Positions 21,604-30,170 of a DNA stretch of 47,435 nt are shown here, piece after piece (positions within the stretch are counted from its first letter, which is position 1; each line of letters begins with the position of its first letter). The position numbers were made by a program, and so were the translations under genes. Source of the DNA: an uncultured Pseudomonadales bacterium (GTDB lineage Bacteria; Pseudomonadota; Gammaproteobacteria; Pseudomonadales; IMCC2047); the NCBI GenBank assembly GCA_947258415.1, contig CAMYIF010000005.1, positions 1-47,435 of the forward strand. Direction: 5' to 3'. The notes beneath the pieces are model-generated. The model was not told the DNA's origin. It saw only the letters and a program-made list of their open reading frames with translations, and did no database searches.

Positions 21604-23348
21604 CCGGTTACCGGCTGGATCTGTGCCTGCATTTTTTCTTTTTGCTTTAACAGGCTCTTGCAAATATTACTGAATGGAATGGCCTCCTGGTAAAAATAAC
21701 CCTGCACCTGGTCGCAATCGTTTTCACGAAGCAGGGCCAATTGCTGTAAATTTTCTACGCCCTCCGCAATCACATGCATGCCCAGGTTATGTGCCAGGTT
21801 AATAATGGCTTTGACAATCACGGCATCACCCGCCTCATTGACGGCATTCTGGACAAAACTTTTGTCTACTTTTAGCGCAGTAATCGGCAGGCCTTGAAGA
21901 TGGGCAAACGATGAATACCCCGTGCCAAAATCATCCAGCGAAAAGTGCACACCCAGGTTACTCAAATCGTCCATACAGCGACGCGTTTCTCCTTCGCTGG
22001 CCATCACCGCCGTTTCTGTTAACTCGAATTCGAGGAAGCGGGCGTCAACCTGGGTTTTTTTAATTATCCTGGAAACTGTTTCTTTTAATTTTTTGTCCTG
22101 GAACTGGCGAAAAGATAGATTGACGGCGATTCGTACGAAAAAGCCCTGGTCCTGCAAATATTTAAGGCCCAGGCAAGCTTGATGAATCACCCAGTAACCC
22201 ATGGAAACAATTAACCCCGACTCCTCTGCCAGCGGGATAAATTCGTCAGGCGTCAACATACCCCGGTCCGGGTGCTGCCAACGTATTAAACCTTCCATGC
22301 CGACAATTTCGCCACTGTCTATATCTACCCGCGGCTGAAATAACAGGCGAAACTCGTTGCGTCTCAGGGCACGCCTGAACTCGGCCTCCATAACCAGTTG
22401 ATTGGACGCATTCGTGCTTAATTCACGCGAATAAAAACAAAAACTCGATCCCTGCTCTTTTTTTGCCTGGCTGACAGCAAGGTTAGCTGCCCGCATCAGT
22501 GCTTCAGCGTTCTGGCCACTGGTCGGGTAAAAAGCGATGCCGATACTGCTGGTTAAATATACCTGGTCACCGGGCACGGTGTAGGGTTTACCAAGCTCGT
22601 CGCTAATCTGGTGCACCATCCTCAGGACATCTGACTCTTCCATCACACCTTCGAGAATAATGGCAAACTCATCACCGCTATTACGCGCCAGGCTGTCACT
22701 TTTTCGAATACAGGATTGCACCCGATCGGCCGCAGTCCGGATCACTATGTCACCGGCTTCACGCCCGTAAGTATCATTGACTCCCTTGAATTTATCCAGA
22801 TTCAAGGCAAGCAAAACTACTTTTTGTCGCGATCGTTCCGCCCTTTGTAACGCATGGGTAAGGCGATCATTGAACAGTGTCCGGTTGACCAGGCCCGTCA
22901 GGGCATCGTAATGATCGTGATAATCGAGTTTGACTTGCGCGTCTTTTAACTGCAGGACATAGCGCAGGGAGCGCTCGAGCGAGATAACATCCAGTGAACC
23001 CTTATCGAGGTAATCGGCAGCACCTGCCTTGATCAACGAAGAACCCAGGGCAGCGTCCATGTCAGAGCTGACAATAATAATTTGCGCCGAGGGGTTAAGT
23101 GATTTAACTTCGCTGAAAAAATCCGTATCGCCTTCAGTACCCAGGTAGTACTCGGTAATAATTATATCGTACGGCTGACTGCTCAATTTTCTGAGTGCCT
23201 TGCCAACGGTGCGACACCAGGTCAGCTTGTGGGTGAGGCCGTCAATCTGGCGGAGAGTATAATCCAGATGCAGTTTCTCGGAGTGCTGCTCGTTGACAAG
23301 TAAAATGCGAACCTGGTCGCCCTGTAAACACTGCTCTAGTAAGCCCAT
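21600..23348 (-). CDS. Receiver-GGDEF-EAL cyclic-di-GMP protein with degenerate receiver
   Basis: 582 residues. A receiver domain (about 12-130) has Glu66 in place of the phospho-accepting Asp (DIIITEYYLG) and Asn19-Glu20 in place of the acidic pair; the conserved Lys (DYLDKG) remains. GGDEF domain about 145-305: the active site is SGDEF at 224-228, with an RxxD inhibitory site (Arg215-Asp218) at the right distance. EAL domain about 325-575: EGL at 353-355, DDFGTGYSS and VIAEGVEN are present, so phosphodiesterase activity is plausible. It probably adjusts cyclic-di-GMP without phosphorylation control. No signal peptide or membrane segment. It is convergent with comM. Confidence 0.9.
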   Translation of the reverse strand: MGLLEQCLQGDQVRILLVNEQHSEKLHLDYTLRQIDGLTHKLTWCRTVGKALRKLSSQPYDIIITEYYLGTEGDTDFFSEVKSLNPSAQIIIVSSDMDAALGSSLIKAGAADYLDKGSLDVISLERSLRYVLQLKDAQVKLDYHDHYDALTGLVNRTLFNDRLTHALQRAERSRQKVVLLALNLDKFKGVNDTYGREAGDIVIRTAADRVQSCIRKSDSLARNSGDEFAIILEGVMEESDVLRMVHQISDELGKPYTVPGDQVYLTSSIGIAFYPTSGQNAEALMRAANLAVSQAKKEQGSSFCFYSRELSTNASNQLVMEAEFRRALRRNEFRLLFQPRVDIDSGEIVGMEGLIRWQHPDRGMLTPDEFIPLAEESGLIVSMGYWVIHQACLGLKYLQDQGFFVRIAVNLSFRQFQDKKLKETVSRIIKKTQVDARFLEFELTETAVMASEGETRRCMDDLSNLGVHFSLDDFGTGYSSFAHLQGLPITALKVDKSFVQNAVNEAGDAVIVKAIINLAHNLGMHVIAEGVENLQQLALLRENDCDQVQGYFYQEAIPFSNICKSLLKQKEKMQAQIQPVTG

Positions 23349-23526
23349 ATGATTATTATCTTAGAGCGAGTAAATAGTCAGGTACAACTCTAATATTCAA
23401 GTAGATATTTTTAGAGGATGTAACGCTCGCTACCCATTAGAATTATCAATGTCAGGGTCGTTAATGATGCCCCCGCCAGACCAGAAGATAGACCAGGAAG
23501 ATTAGCTTTTTAACAAACCGGCTTTT

Positions 23527-23976
23527 TTATTTACTATTATCCAGCATATATTTGATAGCCGCCTTGATATCGTCATCCGAACAACTGGCGCATGTTCCAC
23601 GAGGGGGCATTGCACCTTTGCCGGCTATGGCGCTTTTCGTTAAGCCATCAAGCCCGGCACCACTTCTCGCTTTCCATGCTGCGGCGTCGCCAAACTTGGG
23701 CGCACCTGCTACACCGGTACCATGGCAACCAAAACAGCTTGCTTTATAAATATCTTCTCCGGAACGAGCAGCAGAACTTGCCGCCGGTGTAGAGGCAACT
23801 GCTATATTTCCACAATCCTTGCCTTCTACACAAACTTCACCTGCGGGTTTAATTCGATCAATGATTGCCTGATCCTGGCTCTCGGCAGAATTAACGGAAA
23901 CACCGGACAAGAGGCCAATAAAAAGTATCATTGTTAGGGAAATGAGTTTAATGCCATTAATTTTTATGCGATTCAC
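23527..23976 (-). CDS. Cytochrome c5-type monoheme protein with N-terminal anchor
   Basis: 149 residues from the GTG at 23976, chosen because GAGG lies 8 bp upstream. An upstream ATG at 24024 adds 16 poor residues. A signal/anchor segment (about 10-28) is followed by a linker with Cys49 and Cys55 and a low-complexity Ala/Ser stretch. One heme motif, CFGCH at 81-85, and a C-terminal Met in GAMPPRGTC are the cytochrome c5 pattern, including the extra pair CASC. It is a periplasmic or membrane-tethered electron carrier. A second c5-type gene lies at 38445-38744. Confidence 0.85.
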   Translation of the reverse strand: MNRIKINGIKLISLTMILFIGLLSGVSVNSAESQDQAIIDRIKPAGEVCVEGKDCGNIAVASTPAASSAARSGEDIYKASCFGCHGTGVAGAPKFGDAAAWKARSGAGLDGLTKSAIAGKGAMPPRGTCASCSDDDIKAAIKYMLDNSK

Positions 23977-24024
23977 TACAACTACCTCGTTATAAATCAG
24001 ATGAAAATGTGCCATTGCAGGCAC

Positions 24025-24409
24025 ATTAACTTTTGAAAATTAATCAGGATATACCTGCGAGTATAACGATTATTGGCGTATTGGAAAATAAAAAGATGCC
24101 GGTTGTTTATTTTCAAATACTTTATGCATGCCCGGAATGAACTCTTTTGCATACTTTCAGGGTTAAAAATAATTCCTGGCTTCGGCTCGAAACCCTGATT
24201 GATATCGATATCTCCAATTAAATGAAACGGCACCGGGGCGGACGAATTCCAAAACTTTACAGCGAGCAATACCCTCGTTATCGCAGTGAATGCAGGCGAC
24301 TCGCCCAGTGATAATTATCGCCTGGCAGCACAGGCAGGCGATACCATCAGGCAAGGACTGTTGATGGACTAAGCCGGGCAAGGTGCGTATTATTGCGTTT
24401 CCTGAAATT
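24025..24409. other. Intergenic stretch without a supported gene
   Basis: No convincing gene was found. Short frames here have no family resemblance. One frame on the minus strand carries two Cys pairs (CLCC and CIHC) but has no ribosome site. A perfect 8-bp inverted repeat ATCGCCTG (24317-24324) / CAGGCGAT (24335-24342) with a 10-nt loop lies about 70 bp before the tRNA genes. The promoter of the cytochrome gene and that of the tRNAs must be in this region, but no clear hexamer pair stands out. Confidence 0.5.
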
Positions 24410-24486
24410 GCGCCCGTAGCTCAGCTGGATAGAGTAGTGGCTTCCGAAGCCATTGGTCGCAGGTTCGAATCCTGCCGGGCGCGCCA
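24410..24486 (+). tRNA. tRNA-Arg (anticodon CCG)
   Basis: A 77-nt cloverleaf. Acceptor GCGCCCG/CGGGCGC, D-stem GCTC/GAGT, anticodon stem GTGGC/GCCAT with loop TTCCGAA (anticodon CCG at 24444-24446), T-stem GCAGG/CCTGC with loop TTCGAAT, discriminator G and an encoded CCA. It reads CGG codons. Confidence 0.95.
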
Positions 24487-24550
24487 AAAATTAAATGTAC
24501 ATGGGCCCTATTGTGTATAAAATGGTGCCTGCATTTAATACTTCAATTAC

Positions 24551-24627
24551 GCCTCCGTAGCTCAGCTGGATAGAGTAACCGGCTTCGAACCGGTTGGTCG
24601 GGAGTTCGAATCTCTCCGGGGGCGCCA
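24551..24627 (+). tRNA. tRNA-Arg (anticodon UCG)
   Basis: A 77-nt cloverleaf, 64 bp after the first tRNA-Arg and probably co-transcribed. Acceptor GCCTCCG/CGGGGGC (one T-G pair), D-arm identical to its neighbour, anticodon stem ACCGG/CCGGT with loop CTTCGAA (anticodon TCG at 24585-24587), T-stem GGGAG/CTCTC (one G-T pair), discriminator G and encoded CCA. It would read CGA and perhaps CGG. UCG is not the usual gammaproteobacterial solution for CGA, which is read by inosine-modified ACG. Confidence 0.9.
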
Positions 24628-24693
24628 TATTTTGATCCTGAGAATTTCCTTATAGGCTGTTGTGCTTGCAGAAGCTGGCAATTAGAGACAGGT

Positions 24694-27600
24694 CTAGACT
24701 GTGTTCTTGTTAAAAACCAGGAATGATTTTTCAAATTCTTCCGCAGAAACAGGCTTGCCGAGATAATAACCCTGCATGTAGTTACATTTTTTCTCGGTTA
24801 AATATTCTTTCTGCAATTTGGTTTCAACACCTTCGGCAATGACTTTTACGCCCAGGCTATGCGCCAGGGTGATAATGGTGGTAACAATGTCGCCATCGAC
24901 TTTATCGCTGGTGATATTCGATACGAAGGCGCGGTCAATTTTCAACAGGTCGATGGGGAATTTTTTCAAATAATTCAGCGATGAATAACCCGTACCGAAA
25001 TCATCAATTGCCAGCATAACCCCCATATTTTTAAGCTGTTTAAGCGTTTCAATAACCTGTTCAGCGTTTTTCATAATGGTGCTTTCGGTAATCTCCAGCT
25101 CCAGGAAATGGGCAGGCAAACCGGTCTCATTGAGTATTTCTGCAACGTGAGTCGTTATATCACCTTTATCGAGCTGACGCCCGGCCAGGTTGACCGCTAT
25201 CCTGATCGGTGACTGACCCTTGTCCAGCCACTGCTTCAACTGCGCGCAGGCTTCTCTCATAACGAATTCACCCAATTCAAAAATCTGCCCCGTTTCTTCG
25301 GCCAGTGGTATGAACTCCATTGGGCTAACCAGGCCGCGCTCCGGATGTTGCCAACGCACCAGCGCCTCCATGCCGATCAACTCCCCGGTTTGAAGGTCTT
25401 CCTGTGGTTGGTAATAAACAACCATTTCATTTCGGGCAATGGCGCCGCGCAAATCAATTTCTATCCCCAGGCGACGCGCAACATCTGCTTCCATTTTTTG
25501 TTCATAAAACTCGTAACAATTTCCTTTTTCCTTGGCTCGGTACATAGCGATGTCGGCATTTTTTAGCAATACACCAATTTCTTCTCCGTCGTTCGGGTAT
25601 AACGAAATGCCGATACTGGTTTTTACGTGCATTTCCTTGCCCAGGAAAACGAACGGTCGCGACAGGGTATCGTGAATTTTTGAAGCAATTTTCTCTACGG
25701 CCGAGAATGACTTTATCCTGTTCAATACGATGGTGAATTCATCGCCGCCAAACCTTGAGACAATATCCCCTTGCCTGAGGCATCGTTGCAGGCGCTCGGC
25801 GACGACCTTGAGCAACAGGTCACCGGCATCATGACCGAAGGTGTCGTTCACCAGCTTGAAGCGATCCAGATCAAGAAACAGGATCGCAGCCATATTTTCT
25901 TCTGACATCTCTTCGAGAGTTTTCGTTAATTGCTCGGTAAACAGTGTCCGGTTTGGCAAACCGGTAAGGGTATCGTTATAGGCGAGCTTAAGCACATGTT
26001 TTTCAGCTCGACTGGCCTGCAGAATACGCGCGATACGTTTGCGAAGTACGGCAAAATTAACCGGTTTGGATATGTAATCGGTCGCCCCCGCCGCAAAGGC
26101 CCGACCAATGGATGTTTCATCGTTAAGGGAGGTAATGATCAGCACCGGGACATGCTTGCCGCCAGCCAGGGACTGAATTTCCGAACAGGCCTTGAAGCCA
26201 TCCATTTCAGGCATAATGGCATCCATGAGTACAAGTTCAGGCAAAAAGCGTTCACAGTAAGCCAGTGCCTGCTCTCCATTGTTTACATGGTCGACACGAT
26301 ATCCATCCTTTTCCAGCACTTTTCGCATGGCAAAACGCATGCCGCGATCATCGTCGACTATTAGTATTCTCTGCTGGCTATGATCCATGGCCGGGCTTTC
26401 GCTAATACCATAGAGCAGCTCATACGACTGATCCTGTTCGGCAGGATCTTTATCGGGACGGACTTTTCTTTCCAGTGCAAGCTGCAATAGTCCACACTCA
26501 GCGATAACCTTATCCATTAATTCTTCAACGCCCTGGTTATCACTCGCCCTGCTTTTAGCTTCGAGCTCGGCGCATACTTTGGTGAGGCGATGCGCACCGA
26601 AATTACCGGCAGCGCCCTTGATGCTGTGGGCAAAATCTCCGCTGGCCTGACTATCCTTAACCTTGACAGCATCTTTCAGTGAACGAATATAGGAAGGCAT
26701 ATCGTCAAGGAATACCTTGACCATTGTTGGCAGGGCAGCGCCAATTTGCTTGCGCAATTCATTGAAAACCTGCACGTCGATTACTTCATTGTCTACCTCT
26801 TTTACATCACAGACTGCGACCTCATTTTCCGAACTGATATTCCCGGTTTCGGCGCTAACAAATTCTTTAACTTCAAGCCACTTGCTCAGGGTAGCCCGCA
26901 GGCACTCAAGTTTTAAAGGTTTGGGCAAATAATCGTTCATTCCAACAGCAAGGCATTTTTTGCTTTCGCCTTTTTGAACATTCGCGGTCATGGCAACAAT
27001 CGGCACCCTGGAAGAATCGGTTTCAAGGCGCCTGATTTGCGAGGTCGCCTCATAACCATCCATTTCTGGCATATGGCAGTCCATGAGAATCAGGTTGAAT
27101 GTTTCCCTGGAAAGAATTTCCAGTGCTTCGCGTCCATTATTTACATAAGCCGATTTACACCCCAGTCGCTCCAGCATTCCGCTTGCGACTTGTTGATTGG
27201 CTCGATTATCTTCGACAATCAATATCTTGTTGCCGCCAAAAGTTTCTATTTTACTCGTATTCGCATTCCCTCCATCGACCCGAGTATCCTTATCTTCAAC
27301 AAATTCAAGTTTGCGATACAATGCATCGATTTTGTCGGCCAGGTCTTTAAACAACACCGGCTTGGACAGGAAGCCGGCAATATTTAAACGGTGCGTGTCT
27401 TCGTAGGTTGGATTAACCCTGTTGACCATCATCAGGACTTTAGTATTTGCAATCGAAGGCTCGTTAACAATCAGGTGCGCAAGGTCAGAGCCTTTCAGGC
27501 CGGGCATGACTTCGTCCATCAATACAAGGTTATAATTTTGATGATTTGCTGCCGACAATCGGAGTTTATCCAGGGCAACCGCACCATTCTCCGCGATATC

Positions 27601-29232
27601 GTAGGGAATTTTTAGTCGTTCCAGCATGCCGCCCAGGTAACGACGGTTGAGCGGGCTATCGTCGACTACAAGCACGCGCAACTTCTCCGGCTCGGATATC
27701 GTTTCGTGGCTGGGCACAGGCGCGTCAACCTGGACCGGAACCGGCAGGGTAAACCAGAATTCGCTGCCTTTACCCTGTTCGCTTTCAACGCCGATTTCAC
27801 CCCCCATAAAATGTATAATTTGCCTCGATATAGCCAACCCCAATCCCGTCCCGCCATACTTCCGCGTGGTAGAACCGTCTGCCTGGGAAAAAGCTTCAAA
27901 TATTTTTTCCCTGACTTGTTCCGTCATCCCTATACCTGTATCGGTAACCTTAAATAAAAGCTCGAGATGATCCTCGTGCTTCTGTTTCAGACTGACCTCG
28001 ATTCCCACTTCACCCCGATCGGTAAACTTAAGCGCATTGCCAACCAGGTTAATTAATACCTGGCGCAAGCGTCCAATGTCGCATTGCAAGTTGACGGGAA
28101 CCTCGCTGCCCAGGATATAAGCGATATCGATATCCTTACGTTGCGCCTGGGTACTAAGCAATAAGATAATATCCTCGAGCAGGGCATCCAGATCAAACGA
28201 CACATTTTCAGAATTAATTTTCCCCGAGTCGATCTTGGAGAAATCGAGAATATCGTCAATTAAAAGCAACAATGATTCTGCGGAATCACTGGCAATATCA
28301 ATATACTCGGTCTGCTTTTCGTTTAAGCCCATGTCTTCGAGCAACTCGAGCATACCCAGCACGCCGTTTAACGGAGTGCGCAATTCATGGCTTACATTTG
28401 CAGCGAATTCGCCTTTAACGCGCGCCGCCTCGAGCGCCAAATCCCGGGTTCCCCTGAGCTCCTCTTCGCGTGCGTCCAGCACGTTCATCATCTGGTTAAA
28501 CGCAATTTCCATTTCAATGACGTCGCGCGTACCCTTGATATCGGCCCGGATATCTTTTTCACCCTCTTTGGCGCGGCCCATGATGGTTGCCAAGTCCCTT
28601 ATCGGGTTAGTTATACGCGTGGTAATTGCTAAAAGTATAACAAGCAGCAATGCGGCAAGGGCCAGCGATACCAGCAGGTTGTAACGGAAAATATCTGCTT
28701 CCATACGATGTATGGATTCTTTGCCCAGCACAATTCGCACATAACCGACCAGTTCGGCCTGCGCCTCCTGGCCTAAAAAGGGTGAATCATCTTCAACCTG
28801 GGTACCGGTATAAACGGGCGAAACAAAATGCCAATGCTCGCTGTTTTCCGAGACAAGGCTCAATGAATCTGGCCAACTCGAATCTTGTTCCAGTTGGTTA
28901 ACTTTTTTGTCGGTTCCGTAGAGGAGTTTTTTCTCGTTATCGAAAATGCTTACTTCTACCAGGTCTGGAAAAGCAAGCATGGTGTCAGCTATGTACTTGG
29001 CTTCTGATTCGCTGAGGTAGAGCAGGGAAACGCGACTGCGTTCTGCAGTCGTTTTAGTCAGGTTTAAACCTTCCTGCAGCAATCGATCGCTAACCGAGCG
29101 AGTGGACAGCGTTGTCGTCACCATAGTAGTGATTAACGCAAGCAGTAAAATCCCGATGCTAAAGGTCCAAACCAGAAGCTTTCTGAATCCTACGCGATTA
29201 ATCCATTTATTTGGTAACGATTTCATGGTCAT
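24694..29232 (-). CDS. Hybrid sensor kinase with three receivers, HPt, GGDEF and EAL domains
   Basis: 1512 residues in a single frame. Order: TM1 about 19-42, a periplasmic sensor about 43-182, TM2 about 184-205, HAMP about 205-258, HisKA with His282 (SHELRTPLN), HATPase about 385-500 (N399, DTGIGM, GGTGLGLAI), receiver 1 (Asp573), receiver 2 (Asp718), HPt with His869 (AHSIKGAAGN), receiver 3 (Asp1004), GGDEF (1162-1166, RxxD site Arg1153-Asp1156) and EAL (1289-1291). All phospho-sites look intact. This is a BarA/TorS-like phosphorelay whose terminal receiver is fused to a cyclic-di-GMP synthase/hydrolase, so signal and output are one chain. Its start overlaps the stop of the binding-protein gene by 4 bp. 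No signal is known; the genetic link to a periplasmic binding protein and TonB receptor suggests a ligand sensed through that protein. Confidence 0.93.
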   Translation of the reverse strand: MTMKSLPNKWINRVGFRKLLVWTFSIGILLLALITTMVTTTLSTRSVSDRLLQEGLNLTKTTAERSRVSLLYLSESEAKYIADTMLAFPDLVEVSIFDNEKKLLYGTDKKVNQLEQDSSWPDSLSLVSENSEHWHFVSPVYTGTQVEDDSPFLGQEAQAELVGYVRIVLGKESIHRMEADIFRYNLLVSLALAALLLVILLAITTRITNPIRDLATIMGRAKEGEKDIRADIKGTRDVIEMEIAFNQMMNVLDAREEELRGTRDLALEAARVKGEFAANVSHELRTPLNGVLGMLELLEDMGLNEKQTEYIDIASDSAESLLLLIDDILDFSKIDSGKINSENVSFDLDALLEDIILLLSTQAQRKDIDIAYILGSEVPVNLQCDIGRLRQVLINLVGNALKFTDRGEVGIEVSLKQKHEDHLELLFKVTDTGIGMTEQVREKIFEAFSQADGSTTRKYGGTGLGLAISRQIIHFMGGEIGVESEQGKGSEFWFTLPVPVQVDAPVPSHETISEPEKLRVLVVDDSPLNRRYLGGMLERLKIPYDIAENGAVALDKLRLSAANHQNYNLVLMDEVMPGLKGSDLAHLIVNEPSIANTKVLMMVNRVNPTYEDTHRLNIAGFLSKPVLFKDLADKIDALYRKLEFVEDKDTRVDGGNANTSKIETFGGNKILIVEDNRANQQVASGMLERLGCKSAYVNNGREALEILSRETFNLILMDCHMPEMDGYEATSQIRRLETDSSRVPIVAMTANVQKGESKKCLAVGMNDYLPKPLKLECLRATLSKWLEVKEFVSAETGNISSENEVAVCDVKEVDNEVIDVQVFNELRKQIGAALPTMVKVFLDDMPSYIRSLKDAVKVKDSQASGDFAHSIKGAAGNFGAHRLTKVCAELEAKSRASDNQGVEELMDKVIAECGLLQLALERKVRPDKDPAEQDQSYELLYGISESPAMDHSQQRILIVDDDRGMRFAMRKVLEKDGYRVDHVNNGEQALAYCERFLPELVLMDAIMPEMDGFKACSEIQSLAGGKHVPVLIITSLNDETSIGRAFAAGATDYISKPVNFAVLRKRIARILQASRAEKHVLKLAYNDTLTGLPNRTLFTEQLTKTLEEMSEENMAAILFLDLDRFKLVNDTFGHDAGDLLLKVVAERLQRCLRQGDIVSRFGGDEFTIVLNRIKSFSAVEKIASKIHDTLSRPFVFLGKEMHVKTSIGISLYPNDGEEIGVLLKNADIAMYRAKEKGNCYEFYEQKMEADVARRLGIEIDLRGAIARNEMVVYYQPQEDLQTGELIGMEALVRWQHPERGLVSPMEFIPLAEETGQIFELGEFVMREACAQLKQWLDKGQSPIRIAVNLAGRQLDKGDITTHVAEILNETGLPAHFLELEITESTIMKNAEQVIETLKQLKNMGVMLAIDDFGTGYSSLNYLKKFPIDLLKIDRAFVSNITSDKVDGDIVTTIITLAHSLGVKVIAEGVETKLQKEYLTEKKCNYMQGYYLGKPVSAEEFEKSFLVFNKNTV

Positions 29233-30170
29233 CTATCAGGAAAAATCAAATTAAATTCCCGCATTTGGGAGCGGGTTATTTTTAACTTCAAATGCTCGGC
29301 CGTTCGCACGTTGACGGCAATTAATAGATTTTCCAATGCCTCGACTGTTTTACTTTCACCCCTGGCAACAAGTCCGGCCTTTTTTGACAGGCTTTTACCC
29401 ATCTGGATATTATCCGGGAACAGTGAAAATAATGCGCCACGCTTTACATGCGACGGGTTGCTCGAAAAAACAACCGTGTGCCGGTCCCATGCCTCACTCA
29501 TCAGCCTGGGTAACATGCCTTTTTCGTCCAGGGTTGGGTCCGCCTGTAATAGCCAGATTGCATCAGCCCCGCTTACCTGTTCACTCAGGAGTTTCTGGTA
29601 GGTTTTTGCAGCGTCTCGTGCACCATCGGCCGGCACAGTGACCAACTCCAGATCCAGTTCTTTTGCAGCCTTACTGGCCAATCTAACAAGCCAGCCGTTG
29701 CTTTCTTCGTGGTATACAACAGAAACACGACGAATATCAGGCACCAATTCCTTGAGCTTTGTAAACAGCATTTTCGGCGAAGGTGCCAATGATATCCCGA
29801 CTATTCCATGCTTAATATCCTTATCGGATAAAAGCGCTGCGCCTGTGACAACATTTAAACCGGTGGGTAACTGAGTTACAACAGATTTGACTCGGCTACC
29901 GAGAGAAATGACAACCTCGGGATTTGCTTTATTTAACCAGCTTTCCAGCTCTTCGATATCATCGCCTGCCCGAATTGCGTACATCCGGACCTTGCCATTT
30001 GCCTCGCGCGAAATACCCTTGATGATATCGCCAAAAATACTACGATAGGGCTCGCGCACATCAGGGTATAACACGGCCAGTGTTGGCCCCCTGGCGTTAG
30101 CGCTTAAAGACAATATCAAAGCCGCTATAATACATAACGTTTTGAATGTCAGCCCAATTTTATTCTTCAA
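29229..30170 (-). CDS. Periplasmic ABC_sub_bind-family binding protein
   Basis: 313 residues with a signal peptide (about 1-27, hydrophobic core ending SLSANARG). The rest is a two-lobed periplasmic binding fold of the PF04392-like type: LAVLYPDVREPYRSIF, VVISLGSRVKSVV, VVTGAALLS, VSVVYHEESNGWL, DAIWLLQADPTLD and VVFSSNPSHVKRGALFSLFPD. No permease or ATPase gene is nearby, so it is more likely a sensor ligand-presenting protein than part of an importer. It overlaps the TonB receptor stop and the kinase start by 4 bp each, implying translational coupling and near-equal production of the three proteins. The ligand is unknown. Confidence 0.85.
   Translation of the reverse strand: MKNKIGLTFKTLCIIAALILSLSANARGPTLAVLYPDVREPYRSIFGDIIKGISREANGKVRMYAIRAGDDIEELESWLNKANPEVVISLGSRVKSVVTQLPTGLNVVTGAALLSDKDIKHGIVGISLAPSPKMLFTKLKELVPDIRRVSVVYHEESNGWLVRLASKAAKELDLELVTVPADGARDAAKTYQKLLSEQVSGADAIWLLQADPTLDEKGMLPRLMSEAWDRHTVVFSSNPSHVKRGALFSLFPDNIQMGKSLSKKAGLVARGESKTVEALENLLIAVNVRTAEHLKLKITRSQMREFNLIFPDR

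Noticed and set aside
24163-24381. Minus-strand frame with two Cys pairs resembling a zinc ribbon
   Set aside because: Spacing and context do not match a known ribbon, no ribosome site, and the neighbouring sequence looks non-coding.
24543-24734. Minus-strand frame of 63 residues containing GAPGEIRTPDQPVRSRLL
   Set aside because: This is the familiar spurious translation of the antisense strand of a tRNA gene. It covers the tRNA-Arg at 24551-24627.
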